Source: Actinomycetota bacterium (GTDB taxonomy: Bacteria; Actinomycetota; Actinomycetes; Nanopelagicales; Nanopelagicaceae). From it: a stretch of DNA of 64,000 nt. The stretch covers positions 28,020 through 92,019 of the forward strand of contig JACMQL010000028.1 of assembly GCA_014377015.1 (NCBI GenBank), in the 5' to 3' direction. Under the pieces are notes generated by a model. It ran no database searches. It worked only from the letters and a program-made list of their open reading frames with translations, and was not told the origin of the DNA. Below, piece by piece: positions 47,140 to 55,145 of this stretch. How positions within the stretch are numbered: the first letter of the stretch is position 1; every line of letters starts with the position of its first letter. The translations under genes and the position numbers were made by a program.

Positions 47140-47412
47140 ATGACTGAGCTAACCGGGCCGACGAACACGACAAAAGTAGTTGTGGATGTGATGTTAAAGC
47201 CGGAAATTCTTGATCCGCAAGGTCAAGCGGTCAGTGCCGCGTTGCCCCGCCTTGGTTTTAATTTCGCTTCATCAGTGCGCCAAGGGAAGCGATTTGAGAT
47301 TGAGGTCGAAGGAGAGGTTACTGTTGAAAAATTAGCGGAAATAACCAAGGCTGCCGAGACTCTCCTTGCCAATCCCGTCATTGAAACTTTTGTCGTGAAG
47401 GTGGAGAACTAA
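47140..47412 (+). CDS. purS: FGAM synthase subunit PurS
   Basis: 90 residues of the small PurS fold (VVVDVMLKPEILDPQGQAV, LPRLGF, VRQGKRFEIE). It bridges PurQ and PurL in the three-part formylglycinamidine synthase. The ATG lies after AAAGGGG. purQ starts directly after its stop codon. Confidence 0.93.
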   Translation: MTELTGPTNTTKVVVDVMLKPEILDPQGQAVSAALPRLGFNFASSVRQGKRFEIEVEGEVTVEKLAEITKAAETLLANPVIETFVVKVEN

Positions 47413-48084
47413 GTGAAGGTTGGAGTCGTAACTTTCCCGGGTTCTCTAGATGACCGCGATGCCGCCAGGGCAGTGCGAGCAGTGGGCATTGAAGCAGTTG
47501 CTTTGTGGCATGGGGATGCTGACTTACACGGCGTGGATGCCGTAATTCTCCCAGGAGGATTTTCTTATGGTGATTACTTGCGCTGTGGTGCCATTTCTCG
47601 ATTTGCGCCGGTAATGACAACCATCATGGCGCGTGCCAAAGAAGGCATGCCTCTATTGGGAATATGCAATGGTTTCCAAATTCTTTGCGAATCTCATTTG
47701 TTGCCCGGCGCGCTGACACGAAATCATGAACTTCATTTTCTCTGCAGGGATCAAAAACTACGTATTGAAAATAACACTTCGGCGTGGACGTCGGCCTTTG
47801 ATGCCGGGCAAGAAATCGTCATCCCTCTTAAAAATGGCGAAGGCTCGTACCAGTGCGATGACGCGACACTGGAGTCCCTCGAAGGCGAGGGGCAAGTTGT
47901 TGCGCGTTATGTTGGCGCGGATCCCAACGGCTCCCGGAATCTCATCGCTGGAATTACCAACGCAAAGCGAAATATTGTGGGTCTCATGCCACATCCGGAG
48001 CATGCGATTGATTCGCTTACCGGCCCTACTGCCGATGGCCTCCCTTTCTTCACTTCAATACTCACGCAGATGGTTGGGGCATAG
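47413..48084 (+). CDS. purQ: FGAM synthase glutaminase subunit PurQ
   Basis: 223 residues, class I glutamine amidotransferase: [15 protein letters not shown], nucleophile elbow GICNGFQIL (Cys about 86), and the His/Glu pair MPHPEH. It delivers ammonia to PurL. Start codon is GTG at 47413, abutting the purS stop; [11 protein letters not shown] is the conserved start. purL follows with no gap. Confidence 0.94.
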   Translation: MKVGVVTFPGSLDDRDAARAVRAVGIEAVALWHGDADLHGVDAVILPGGFSYGDYLRCGAISRFAPVMTTIMARAKEGMPLLGICNGFQILCESHLLPGALTRNHELHFLCRDQKLRIENNTSAWTSAFDAGQEIVIPLKNGEGSYQCDDATLESLEGEGQVVARYVGADPNGSRNLIAGITNAKRNIVGLMPHPEHAIDSLTGPTADGLPFFTSILTQMVGA

Positions 48085-50313
48085 ATGTCACTTGATACAG
48101 TGCAGAGCGCCCAGACCACTCCTGATCGAATTCAGCCGTTCGCAGAACTTGGCTTGAAGCCAGAGGAGTATGCGCGGATTCGCGAGATTTTAGGTCGTCG
48201 CCCCACATCCAGCGAACTAGCCATGTATTCAGTTATGTGGAGTGAGCACTGCTCATACAAATCCTCAAAAGTGCATCTCCGCCAATTCGGTGAGAAGGCT
48301 CCGCATAGTGATGCTCTTCTTGTGGGAATCGGTGAAAATGCCGGGGTCGTTGATGTCGGCCAGGGATACGCGGTAACTTTCAAAATTGAATCGCACAACC
48401 ACCCTTCTTTTGTTGAGCCCTACCAAGGTGCAGCCACCGGAGTGGGCGGTATCGTGCGCGACATATTGACGATGGGTGCGCGACCAATTGCCGTCATGGA
48501 TCCGCTGAGATTTGGTCCCGCAGATGCACCCGACACACGCAGGGTTTTACCTGGAGTTGTTGCAGGTATCGGTGGCTACGGAAATTGTCTCGGACTCCCG
48601 AATATCGGCGGCGAAATAGTTTTTGATGAAACTTATGCGGGTAACCCGCTCGTCAACGCACTCTGTATCGGCGTGATGCGTCACGAACAAATCAAACTCG
48701 CTAAGGCATCTGGTGCTGGAAACCTAGTAGTTCTCTTCGGCGCGCGCACTGGTGGAGATGGAATCGGCGGAGTATCTGTACTCGCTAGCGAGACTTTCGG
48801 GGCAGACGGCCCGGCGAAGCGTCCTAGCGTCCAGGTTGGCGATCCGTTTGCGGAAAAAGTTTTGATCGAATGCTCACTCGAAATCTTCGCCGAAGATCTC
48901 GTAGTCGGTATTCAAGATCTCGGCGGCGCAGGGCTTTCGTGTGCAACTAGCGAATTGGCATCCGCTGGCACAGGCGGAATGCTCGTTGCACTCGATGATG
49001 TTCCTCTCCGAGATCCAAGTTTGTCGCCCGAGGAAATACTTATGAGCGAATCACAAGAGCGCATGTGCGCGATTGTGGAGCCAAGCAAGATTGCACGTTT
49101 CCTTGAGATCTGCCAAAAGTGGGATGTGACAGCGACCGTGATCGGCGAAGTCACGGACGGAAACCGTTTAGTAATTACCTGGCACGGCGAGGTAATTGTG
49201 GAGGTTCCACCGCGCACAGTTGCCCACGAGGGACCTGTCTACAACCGCCCCCTTGCTAAACCTGCTTACGTTGATCGGGTTGCTCGCGAGATACTGGAAC
49301 TTCCGCTGCCGTCTGATTCTGAAGCGCTGAAAGAGGCTATTTACAAGCTTATTTCCAGTCCTAACATGGCAGACAAATCTTGGGTCACGTCGCAATACGA
49401 TAAATATGTGCAAGGCAACACAATTCAGTCTCAACCTGAGGATTCGGGAATGATCAGAATTGATGAGCAGACTCATCTTGGTGTTGCAGTATCAACGGAC
49501 GCAAATGCATCGTGGTCGTATCTCAATCCGTATGAAGGTGCGAAGTTGGCACTCGCTGAAGCGGCCAGAAATATAGCCACTGCAGGTGCTCGACCACTTG
49601 CTGTTACTAACTGTCTTAATTTTGGGTCACCAGAGGATCCTGGCGTTATGTGGCAGTTCGCTGAAACTGTGCGCGGCTTAGCAGATGGGTGCCTGGAAAT
49701 GGGACTTCCCGTCACTGGTGGAAATGTTTCTTTCTACAATCAAACTGGCGAAGTTGCAATTCTTCCTACGCCAATCATTGGTGTACTTGGCGTAATCCAG
49801 GATGTCCGTGCCCGAACTCCAATGTCACATTCAGCAGGTGATCTTGAAATTTATCTTCTCGGAAAGACGGAGCAAGATTTTGCTGGAAGTGAATGGGCAT
49901 ACCTGCATCATCAACGTGGCGGAGTTGCACCAACTTCTGATCTCAAGAAGGAAATGCGCCTAATTGAATTACTGCTCGAAGGTCAAGAGATTTTCGAAGC
50001 TGCTCACGATGTAAGCCAAGGCGGAGTTGCGGTCACCATGTGCGAGATGGTGTTACGCAATAAAATTGGTGCAACAATTAATTTGGTCGATGATGCGGCA
50101 GTCGCCCTTTTCAGTGAAACTCCTGGTCGAGTGATAGTCGTCGTAGATCCGCGCAATTCTGAGAGACTTGTTGAGCTTGCCAAGAAATTCGAAATTGAAT
50201 TAACCGAACTCGGAAGGACCGGCGGCGCACTTCTGCGAATAAACGAGATTGAGATTCCGCTTGCAGAGCTAGACCTCGCCTACACTTCAACTTTTCCAAG
50301 GCTCTTCGGTTGA
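48085..50313 (+). CDS. purL: FGAM synthase large subunit PurL
   Basis: 742 residues, the small (Bacillus/actinobacterial) PurL that works with PurS and PurQ. Blocks seen: [52 protein letters not shown] and [14 protein letters not shown]. It catalyses ATP-dependent amidation of FGAR. It abuts purQ and precedes the sterol-carrier gene by 4 bases. Confidence 0.95.
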   Translation: MSLDTVQSAQTTPDRIQPFAELGLKPEEYARIREILGRRPTSSELAMYSVMWSEHCSYKSSKVHLRQFGEKAPHSDALLVGIGENAGVVDVGQGYAVTFKIESHNHPSFVEPYQGAATGVGGIVRDILTMGARPIAVMDPLRFGPADAPDTRRVLPGVVAGIGGYGNCLGLPNIGGEIVFDETYAGNPLVNALCIGVMRHEQIKLAKASGAGNLVVLFGARTGGDGIGGVSVLASETFGADGPAKRPSVQVGDPFAEKVLIECSLEIFAEDLVVGIQDLGGAGLSCATSELASAGTGGMLVALDDVPLRDPSLSPEEILMSESQERMCAIVEPSKIARFLEICQKWDVTATVIGEVTDGNRLVITWHGEVIVEVPPRTVAHEGPVYNRPLAKPAYVDRVAREILELPLPSDSEALKEAIYKLISSPNMADKSWVTSQYDKYVQGNTIQSQPEDSGMIRIDEQTHLGVAVSTDANASWSYLNPYEGAKLALAEAARNIATAGARPLAVTNCLNFGSPEDPGVMWQFAETVRGLADGCLEMGLPVTGGNVSFYNQTGEVAILPTPIIGVLGVIQDVRARTPMSHSAGDLEIYLLGKTEQDFAGSEWAYLHHQRGGVAPTSDLKKEMRLIELLLEGQEIFEAAHDVSQGGVAVTMCEMVLRNKIGATINLVDDAAVALFSETPGRVIVVVDPRNSERLVELAKKFEIELTELGRTGGALLRINEIEIPLAELDLAYTSTFPRLFG

Positions 50314-50317
50314 CTCG

Positions 50318-50650
50318 ATGAGTGACCAAGAGATTCGCGACGAGGTGAAACGAACTTTGGCACTTTTGGTTGCTCGTGCACCCGGTAGGGGAATCGAAGT
50401 GCGAATTCCCCCGTTTGCCGCTATTCAGTGTGGCGATGGCCCGCGCCACTCGCGAGGCACACCACCAAATGTCATCGAAATGTCTGCAGATACGTGGTTA
50501 TCGCTCGCCTCTGGGGCGCAGACTTGGGAGCAAGCGCTCGCGGGGGGTTCGCTATTCGCCTCGGGCACGCGCGCTGATCTTTCTGCCTATCTTCCTTTAA
50601 CTGTGCCACTCACTGGTGCCACCCATGTCGACGATCAGAAAATAGGATGA
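50318..50650 (+). CDS. Sterol-carrier-domain protein within the purine operon
   Basis: 110 residues with the bacterial sterol-carrier/SCP2-like pattern found in actinobacteria between purL and purF: VKRTLALLVARAPGRGIEVRIPPFAAIQC, then VIEMSADTWLSLASGAQTWEQAL and GSLFASGTRADLSAYLPL. Small soluble hydrophobic-pocket fold; ligand and link to purine synthesis unknown. It begins 4 bases after purL and ends 4 bases before purF, so it is co-transcribed. Confidence 0.85.
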   Translation: MSDQEIRDEVKRTLALLVARAPGRGIEVRIPPFAAIQCGDGPRHSRGTPPNVIEMSADTWLSLASGAQTWEQALAGGSLFASGTRADLSAYLPLTVPLTGATHVDDQKIG

Positions 50651-50654
50651 CCTC

Positions 50655-52133
50655 ATGACGCGACGCCCCGATGGACGTTTGACTCACGAACTATTTAGTG
50701 AAGACAAGGGTCCGCAAGACGCGTGCGGAATCTTCGGAGTGTGGGCTCCTGGTGAAGAAGTCGCGAAGCTTACTTTCTACGGTCTCTATGCGCTTCAGCA
50801 TCGCGGACAGGAATCAGCCGGTATCGCGACGAGTGATGGCGAACGAATTCTTATTTATAAAGACATGGGGTTGGTCTCGCAAGTATTTACCGAAAGTGAT
50901 TTGGTTTCTCTCAAAGGTGAACTTGCAATCGGCCACTGCCGTTATTCGACCACAGGATCTAGTACATGGGTAAACGCCCAGCCAACTCTTCGTCCAACAA
51001 AGTACGGAACACTTGCTCTCGCTCACAACGGAAATTTGACGAACACTGGTGACCTTGCGGAACTTCTACAACGTCAAACGATATTTGCTTCTGGAAAAGA
51101 GCGCGGCGCGACAACTGATACTGAGTTGATGACCGCCCTCATTGCAGGACAGGATGAAAAGAATTTGGAAGCCAGTGCAATGGCTGTGCTTCCGTTACTT
51201 GAAGGTGCCTTCTCACTCGTTTTTATGGATGAGAACACTCTGTATGCCGCTCGTGATAGACACGGCGTGCGGCCGCTGGTAGTCGGCAAACTCGAACGCG
51301 GTTGGGTTGTCGCATCAGAGACCGCGGCACTCGACATCGTTGGTGCATCTTTTGTTCGCGAAGTCGAGCCGGGCGAATTCATCGCCATCGATGAGAACGG
51401 AATTCGTTCGCAGCGTTGGAGTACGCCAGATCCAAAAGGTTGCCTCTTCGAGTATGTCTATCTGGCCCGTCCAGATACATCGATCGCCGGCCGTGGAATC
51501 CATGCAACCCGTGTCGCCATTGGAGTGCAACTCGCTAAGGAACATCCCGTCGTGGCCGACTTAGTTATCCCTGTTCCCGAATCAGGAACACCCGCAGCAA
51601 TCGGCTATTCGCAGGCTTCAGGAATTCCGTACGGCGCGGGATTCGTAAAAAACTCATATGTGGGGCGCACTTTTATCCAACCAAGCCAGACGATTCGCCA
51701 ACTCGGGATTCGCCTCAAGCTCAATCCTTTGCGCGAGATTATCGAAGGCAAGCGGATTGTTGTAGTTGATGACTCAATAGTGCGCGGTAATACTCAACGC
51801 GCAATTGTTCGAATGTTGCGCGAGGCAGGCGCTCGAGAAATTCACGTAAGGATTTCGAGTCCACCGGTAAAGTGGCCGTGCTTCTACGGAATTGATTTCG
51901 CTTCGCGCGCCGAATTAATCGCCAGCGGACTTGAGCTCGAAGAGGTGCGCCGTTCTATCGGCGCAGACTCGCTCGGATATGTTTCGTTAGAAGGTTTGAT
52001 TCAGGCAACACAAATTGCAGAATCTAACCTCTGTCATGCATGTTTTACTGGCACATATCCGATTTCAATTCCCGCAGATATGTCCGAGGGCAAGATGCGC
52101 CTTGAGATCACACCCGTGCAAGGGGCGAATTAA
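50655..52133 (+). CDS. purF: Amidophosphoribosyltransferase
   Basis: 492 residues. The N-terminal nucleophile Cys24 follows a 23-residue propeptide (QDACGIFGVW), as in the processed Bacillus type. The PRPP site is VVVDDSIVRGNT; cysteines in the phosphoribosyl part and CHACF near the C-terminus are consistent with the [4Fe-4S] cluster form. It makes phosphoribosylamine, the committed step. Its stop shares one base with the purM start. Confidence 0.95.
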   Translation: MTRRPDGRLTHELFSEDKGPQDACGIFGVWAPGEEVAKLTFYGLYALQHRGQESAGIATSDGERILIYKDMGLVSQVFTESDLVSLKGELAIGHCRYSTTGSSTWVNAQPTLRPTKYGTLALAHNGNLTNTGDLAELLQRQTIFASGKERGATTDTELMTALIAGQDEKNLEASAMAVLPLLEGAFSLVFMDENTLYAARDRHGVRPLVVGKLERGWVVASETAALDIVGASFVREVEPGEFIAIDENGIRSQRWSTPDPKGCLFEYVYLARPDTSIAGRGIHATRVAIGVQLAKEHPVVADLVIPVPESGTPAAIGYSQASGIPYGAGFVKNSYVGRTFIQPSQTIRQLGIRLKLNPLREIIEGKRIVVVDDSIVRGNTQRAIVRMLREAGAREIHVRISSPPVKWPCFYGIDFASRAELIASGLELEEVRRSIGADSLGYVSLEGLIQATQIAESNLCHACFTGTYPISIPADMSEGKMRLEITPVQGAN

Positions 52134-53188
52134 TGTCGAATTACCGTGACGCTGGCGTAGACATTGATGCAGGAGAACGCGCTGTCGAGTTAATGAAAGC
52201 ATCAATTGCTAAAACAACTCGCAAAGAAGTCGTCGGTGGCATCGGCGGCTTTGCCGGACTATTCGATGCAAGTGCACTCAAGAATTATCAGCAGCCGCTT
52301 CTTGCCACATCCACCGACGGTGTCGGGACGAAGACAGAGATAGCGCGACAGATGGGCATCTACGACACAATCGGGGAAGACCTTGTAGCAATGGTGGTTG
52401 ACGACTTAGTCGTCTGCGGCGCCGAACCTCTTTTTATGACTGACTACATTGCGGTAGGCAAAGTGATTCCGGAAAGAATTGCGGATATCGTTAAAGGAAT
52501 TGCGAGGGGTTGCGCAAAAGCTAACGTTGCACTCATCGGCGGGGAAACTGCAGAACATCCGGGGCTGCTCGACGACGACGAATTTGATATTGCTGGTGCC
52601 GCGACGGGTGTAGTTGATGCGCCGAATCTTTTAGGCGCCGCGAAAGTGAAAGCTGGTGATGTTCTGCTCGCGATGCCTGCGAGTGGATTCCATTCCAATG
52701 GTTACTCACTTATTCGCCATATTCTGCGAACTGCCAATCTGGATCTGGCACGGCATTTTCCTGAGTTGGGCACCTCTCTCGGCGAAGAGTTGCTGACACC
52801 GACTGAGATTTACACCTTGGATTGCTTGGCTCTCATTAAGGTCCTCGGACCCAATCTGCGCACCTTTTCGCACGTGACTGGGGGAGGCTTAGCGGCCAAC
52901 ACGGCCCGCGTCGTGCCGGATGGGCTGTGCGCCATATTTGAGCGGGGCACTTGGGCACTTCCCGCTGCGACCACTCTCCTAGCCGATCTAGGCGGGGTAG
53001 CCCAGGCAGATTTCGAGCGCACCTGGAACTGTGGCGTGGGCATGGTGGCGGTCATAGACCCCGCGAGCGCCGATCTGAGCCTGAAATCTTTGGCTGCCAG
53101 GGGAATGAGGGCCTGGATAGCAGGTGAGATTGTGCTGAGAGGCGACTCTGGAGGCTCCACTTTGGAAGGTTCCTACCAAGCGCGATAG
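52133..53188 (+). CDS. purM: AIR synthetase
   Basis: 351 residues: YRDAGVDIDAGERAVELMK, STDGVGTKTEIA, MVVDDLVVCGAEPLFMTDY, GGETAEHPG and SHVTGGGLAANTARVVP. It closes the imidazole ring in IMP synthesis. A 1-base overlap with purF shows coupling. It is the last purine gene of the run; the next gene is DUF3073. Confidence 0.95.
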   Translation: MSNYRDAGVDIDAGERAVELMKASIAKTTRKEVVGGIGGFAGLFDASALKNYQQPLLATSTDGVGTKTEIARQMGIYDTIGEDLVAMVVDDLVVCGAEPLFMTDYIAVGKVIPERIADIVKGIARGCAKANVALIGGETAEHPGLLDDDEFDIAGAATGVVDAPNLLGAAKVKAGDVLLAMPASGFHSNGYSLIRHILRTANLDLARHFPELGTSLGEELLTPTEIYTLDCLALIKVLGPNLRTFSHVTGGGLAANTARVVPDGLCAIFERGTWALPAATTLLADLGGVAQADFERTWNCGVGMVAVIDPASADLSLKSLAARGMRAWIAGEIVLRGDSGGSTLEGSYQAR

Positions 53189-53196
53189 CCTTCCCC

Positions 53197-53216
53197 CCTG
53201 ATTAAACCTGATTAAA
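53197..53216. repeat. Perfect tandem 10-mer before the DUF3073 gene
   Basis: CCTGATTAAA occurs twice head to tail (53197-53206 and 53207-53216), 21 bases before the DUF3073 ATG. It may be part of a promoter or regulator site; nothing more can be said. Confidence 0.4.
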
Positions 53217-53237
53217 CATAGGTAAGGAGGTCTCGCT

Positions 53238-53414
53238 ATGGGGCGCGGCCGATCAAAAGCAAAGCAAACCAAGGTTGCTCGCGACCTGAAATATTCCACG
53301 CAGGAAATGGACCTAGATCGTCTGGCAAAAGAACTTCATGGAGATGCTGATTCCGTGAAAGATCGTGACGATGAAGATCCTTTCGCTGAAGGTAACTACA
53401 TCCCGAGGGCTTAA
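53238..53414 (+). CDS. DUF3073 small protein
   Basis: 58 residues, MGRGRSKAKQTKVARDLKYS then a charged acidic half ending GNYIPRA. DUF3073 is an actinobacterial family of unknown function located after purM. The basic N-terminal half suggests nucleic-acid or ribosome contact (inference). A very strong AAGGAGG lies 8 bases before the ATG. Confidence 0.85.
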   Translation: MGRGRSKAKQTKVARDLKYSTQEMDLDRLAKELHGDADSVKDRDDEDPFAEGNYIPRA

Positions 53415-53426
53415 TTAGCCGTCCTC

Positions 53427-54242
53427 ATGCGCCCAACCCCATACGTTGCATCACTTCGTATCTACGAACCGCTGAGCGCTTTTGAGCCTGCCGACCAACT
53501 TCGCTGGGCGCCAATTCAACCTACCGATAATACGAATCAACTCGAACAAGAATTAGCGCTGCAAAGAATTATTTTTCCCGAATCCCCCGTGCTGAGACCA
53601 GATGGCGCACACGTTCTCGAAATTGATGGTCAAAAATTTGTGTCACCATGGTCTACGGCTGCGCGATGTTGGAACGCACTCGAGGATTTCAAGAATTCCT
53701 TACCGAGTTCAGTGAGCACCTTCTTCCTTCCGCATTCTCTTGAGGAAGTGATTGTTTCCGGCATTGATATCGCGGAGACCAAAGTTCCGCATATTTTGAC
53801 TGAAACATGGATGGTGCCCCCTCGTTGGTTCTCACTATTCATTCCGGAAGAGCGCGTACGTGGAAGAAATGACCAAGGTGCATTCACGGTGATGCGTACA
53901 TCACTCTCTCTTGCAAAGCTTCGATGCGAAAGTGCACATCAAGTTGTGCGAGAAGCTTTTGGCTTTGGATCCGTCGAAGAAGAGATTGAAGAATTAGGAA
54001 GTTGGCTGGAACTTTTCCATCCGCAGTCATATCTCGAACTGGATTACGGTGGTCTCGCAGATTACTTGGAAAAATCACTCATCCAACGCGGCGAGGACGG
54101 CCTGGAAGCTGATACTTCTATTGAAGATGTGTTGAGTTCTATTTCGGGTCTCGCCGCGAGTGATGCACTTCTTGCGGGGCGCGGTTACGAAAGGTTGGTT
54201 ACGCGTTGGCGGGCTGTCGCCGCATACGAACAAGCGATTTAG
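53427..54242 (+). CDS. Conserved actinobacterial protein between DUF3073 and bldC
   Basis: 271 residues, soluble, no signal. Opening MRPTPYVASLRIYEPLSAFE; central LTETWMVPPRWFSLFIPEER; C-terminal acidic helices (EEEIEELGSWLELF) and a final TRWRAVAAYEQA. I recognise it only as the hypothetical protein that sits upstream of bldC in actinobacteria. No catalytic motif visible. It is 12 bases after DUF3073; a hairpin (GAAGCAA/TTGCTTC, 54242-54262) follows the stop. Confidence 0.7.
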   Translation: MRPTPYVASLRIYEPLSAFEPADQLRWAPIQPTDNTNQLEQELALQRIIFPESPVLRPDGAHVLEIDGQKFVSPWSTAARCWNALEDFKNSLPSSVSTFFLPHSLEEVIVSGIDIAETKVPHILTETWMVPPRWFSLFIPEERVRGRNDQGAFTVMRTSLSLAKLRCESAHQVVREAFGFGSVEEEIEELGSWLELFHPQSYLELDYGGLADYLEKSLIQRGEDGLEADTSIEDVLSSISGLAASDALLAGRGYERLVTRWRAVAAYEQAI

Positions 54243-54348
54243 AAGCAAATTTCACTTGCTTCGCGGCCGACAACAGCGGATACTTCGCGCCATACTGATA
54301 TTAATCGGTGCAAGATGAATGTAAGAAAAGTTACTGGAGGAGAAGACA

Positions 54349-54546
54349 TTGAACAGGCTTACAGATGCTGAAAACCTGCTTACTCCAGCCGAGGTTGCGG
54401 CACTTTTTCGAGTAGACCCAAAGACCGTTACCCGATGGGCTAAGGCCGGCAAGTTAACCTCGATCCGTACGCTTGGCGGACACCGTCGTTATCGCGAATC
54501 GGAAGTAAAAGAACTACTTGTAAATCAGCCTAAAACCGGAAATTAA
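54349..54546 (+). CDS. bldC: BldC-like MerR-type DNA-binding protein
   Basis: 65 residues, nearly all one winged-helix domain: LLTPAEVAALFRVDPKTVTR, WAKAGKLTSIRTLGGHRRYRE. It matches Streptomyces BldC, a small MerR-like regulator that binds DNA cooperatively in head-to-tail arrays and controls development; in non-differentiating actinobacteria its targets are unknown. The start is TTG (54349), with TGGAGGAG 6-7 bases upstream; the only nearby ATG is out of frame. Confidence 0.92.
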   Translation: MNRLTDAENLLTPAEVAALFRVDPKTVTRWAKAGKLTSIRTLGGHRRYRESEVKELLVNQPKTGN

Positions 54547-54669
54547 CGAATAGTCCCTATTTCACACACAGTTTCCCCTTAAGCAGTATTTGCTTCTCAG
54601 AGTTATTGACTTTTTCTAGGCGGTTGCGATCACATCTCATACAGATTGTTAATCCAGTACCCTTACGTC

Positions 54670-54849
54670 ATGACTCAAGACGCACCCAAAGATGATGCTC
54701 GCGCCAAGTTCCTGGAGGCGTTAGAAAAGAAGAAGCAAAAGGGCGCAGGCGGAAGTACTAGTGGCCCCACCAGCGGATCGAAAGTCGGCGGCGGACAAGC
54801 TGCAGGTGGCGCACCTAAGCGTTTCCAACGTAAATCAGGCTCTGCATAG
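54670..54849 (+). CDS. DUF5302 small protein
   Basis: 59 residues: charged helix (DDARAKFLEALEKKKQ) followed by a Gly/Ser-rich tail and basic end (APKRFQRKSGSA). This is the actinobacterial DUF5302 pattern, function unknown; it resembles small nucleic-acid-associated proteins in composition. No Shine-Dalgarno is seen; TACCCT about 7 bases upstream could be the -10 of a leaderless transcript (inference). Confidence 0.7.
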   Translation: MTQDAPKDDARAKFLEALEKKKQKGAGGSTSGPTSGSKVGGGQAAGGAPKRFQRKSGSA

Positions 54850-55050
54850 ACTAGACCTGCTTCAAATTCGCGCAAGAATGCAGTTGGCGGCGCTGTAGGT
54901 GAACCCGCTCGAGACAAAAGTTTGCGTGTAGAAAGCGATGAAAAAGTACTGAAATATCGCTGTGAAGAATTTATAAGTCAGCCTAAGTTCCTCGATATCC
55001 ACGCAATGACAATCCCCTGACACTATTTCCACAGAATTTCGTAAGAAATC

Positions 55051-55142
55051 GGGACCTAACTAGGTGTTAGCGGCATTAGACCGCAACGGACTTACGGCCC
55101 CTAGTAGGTGCTAAAGGTTCTCAAATTTACGAGATCCAGGAG
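55051..55142 (+). promoter_or_regulatory. Hairpin-rich leader with imperfect tandem repeats before the ice-binding protein
   Basis: Two related units lie in tandem: CTAACTAGGTGTTAGCGG (55056-55073) and CTAGTAGGTGCTAAAGG (55101-55117), each preceded by GGAC. Potential stems are CTAAC/GTTAG, GCGG/CCGC (55070-55084) and CTC/GAG just before AGGAG. The pattern does not match any riboswitch class I know by eye. It could be a cold-responsive or ligand-responsive 5' UTR, or a tandem protein-binding site. The rest of 54850-55050 shows nothing else. Confidence 0.4.
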
Positions 55143-55145
55143 CGA

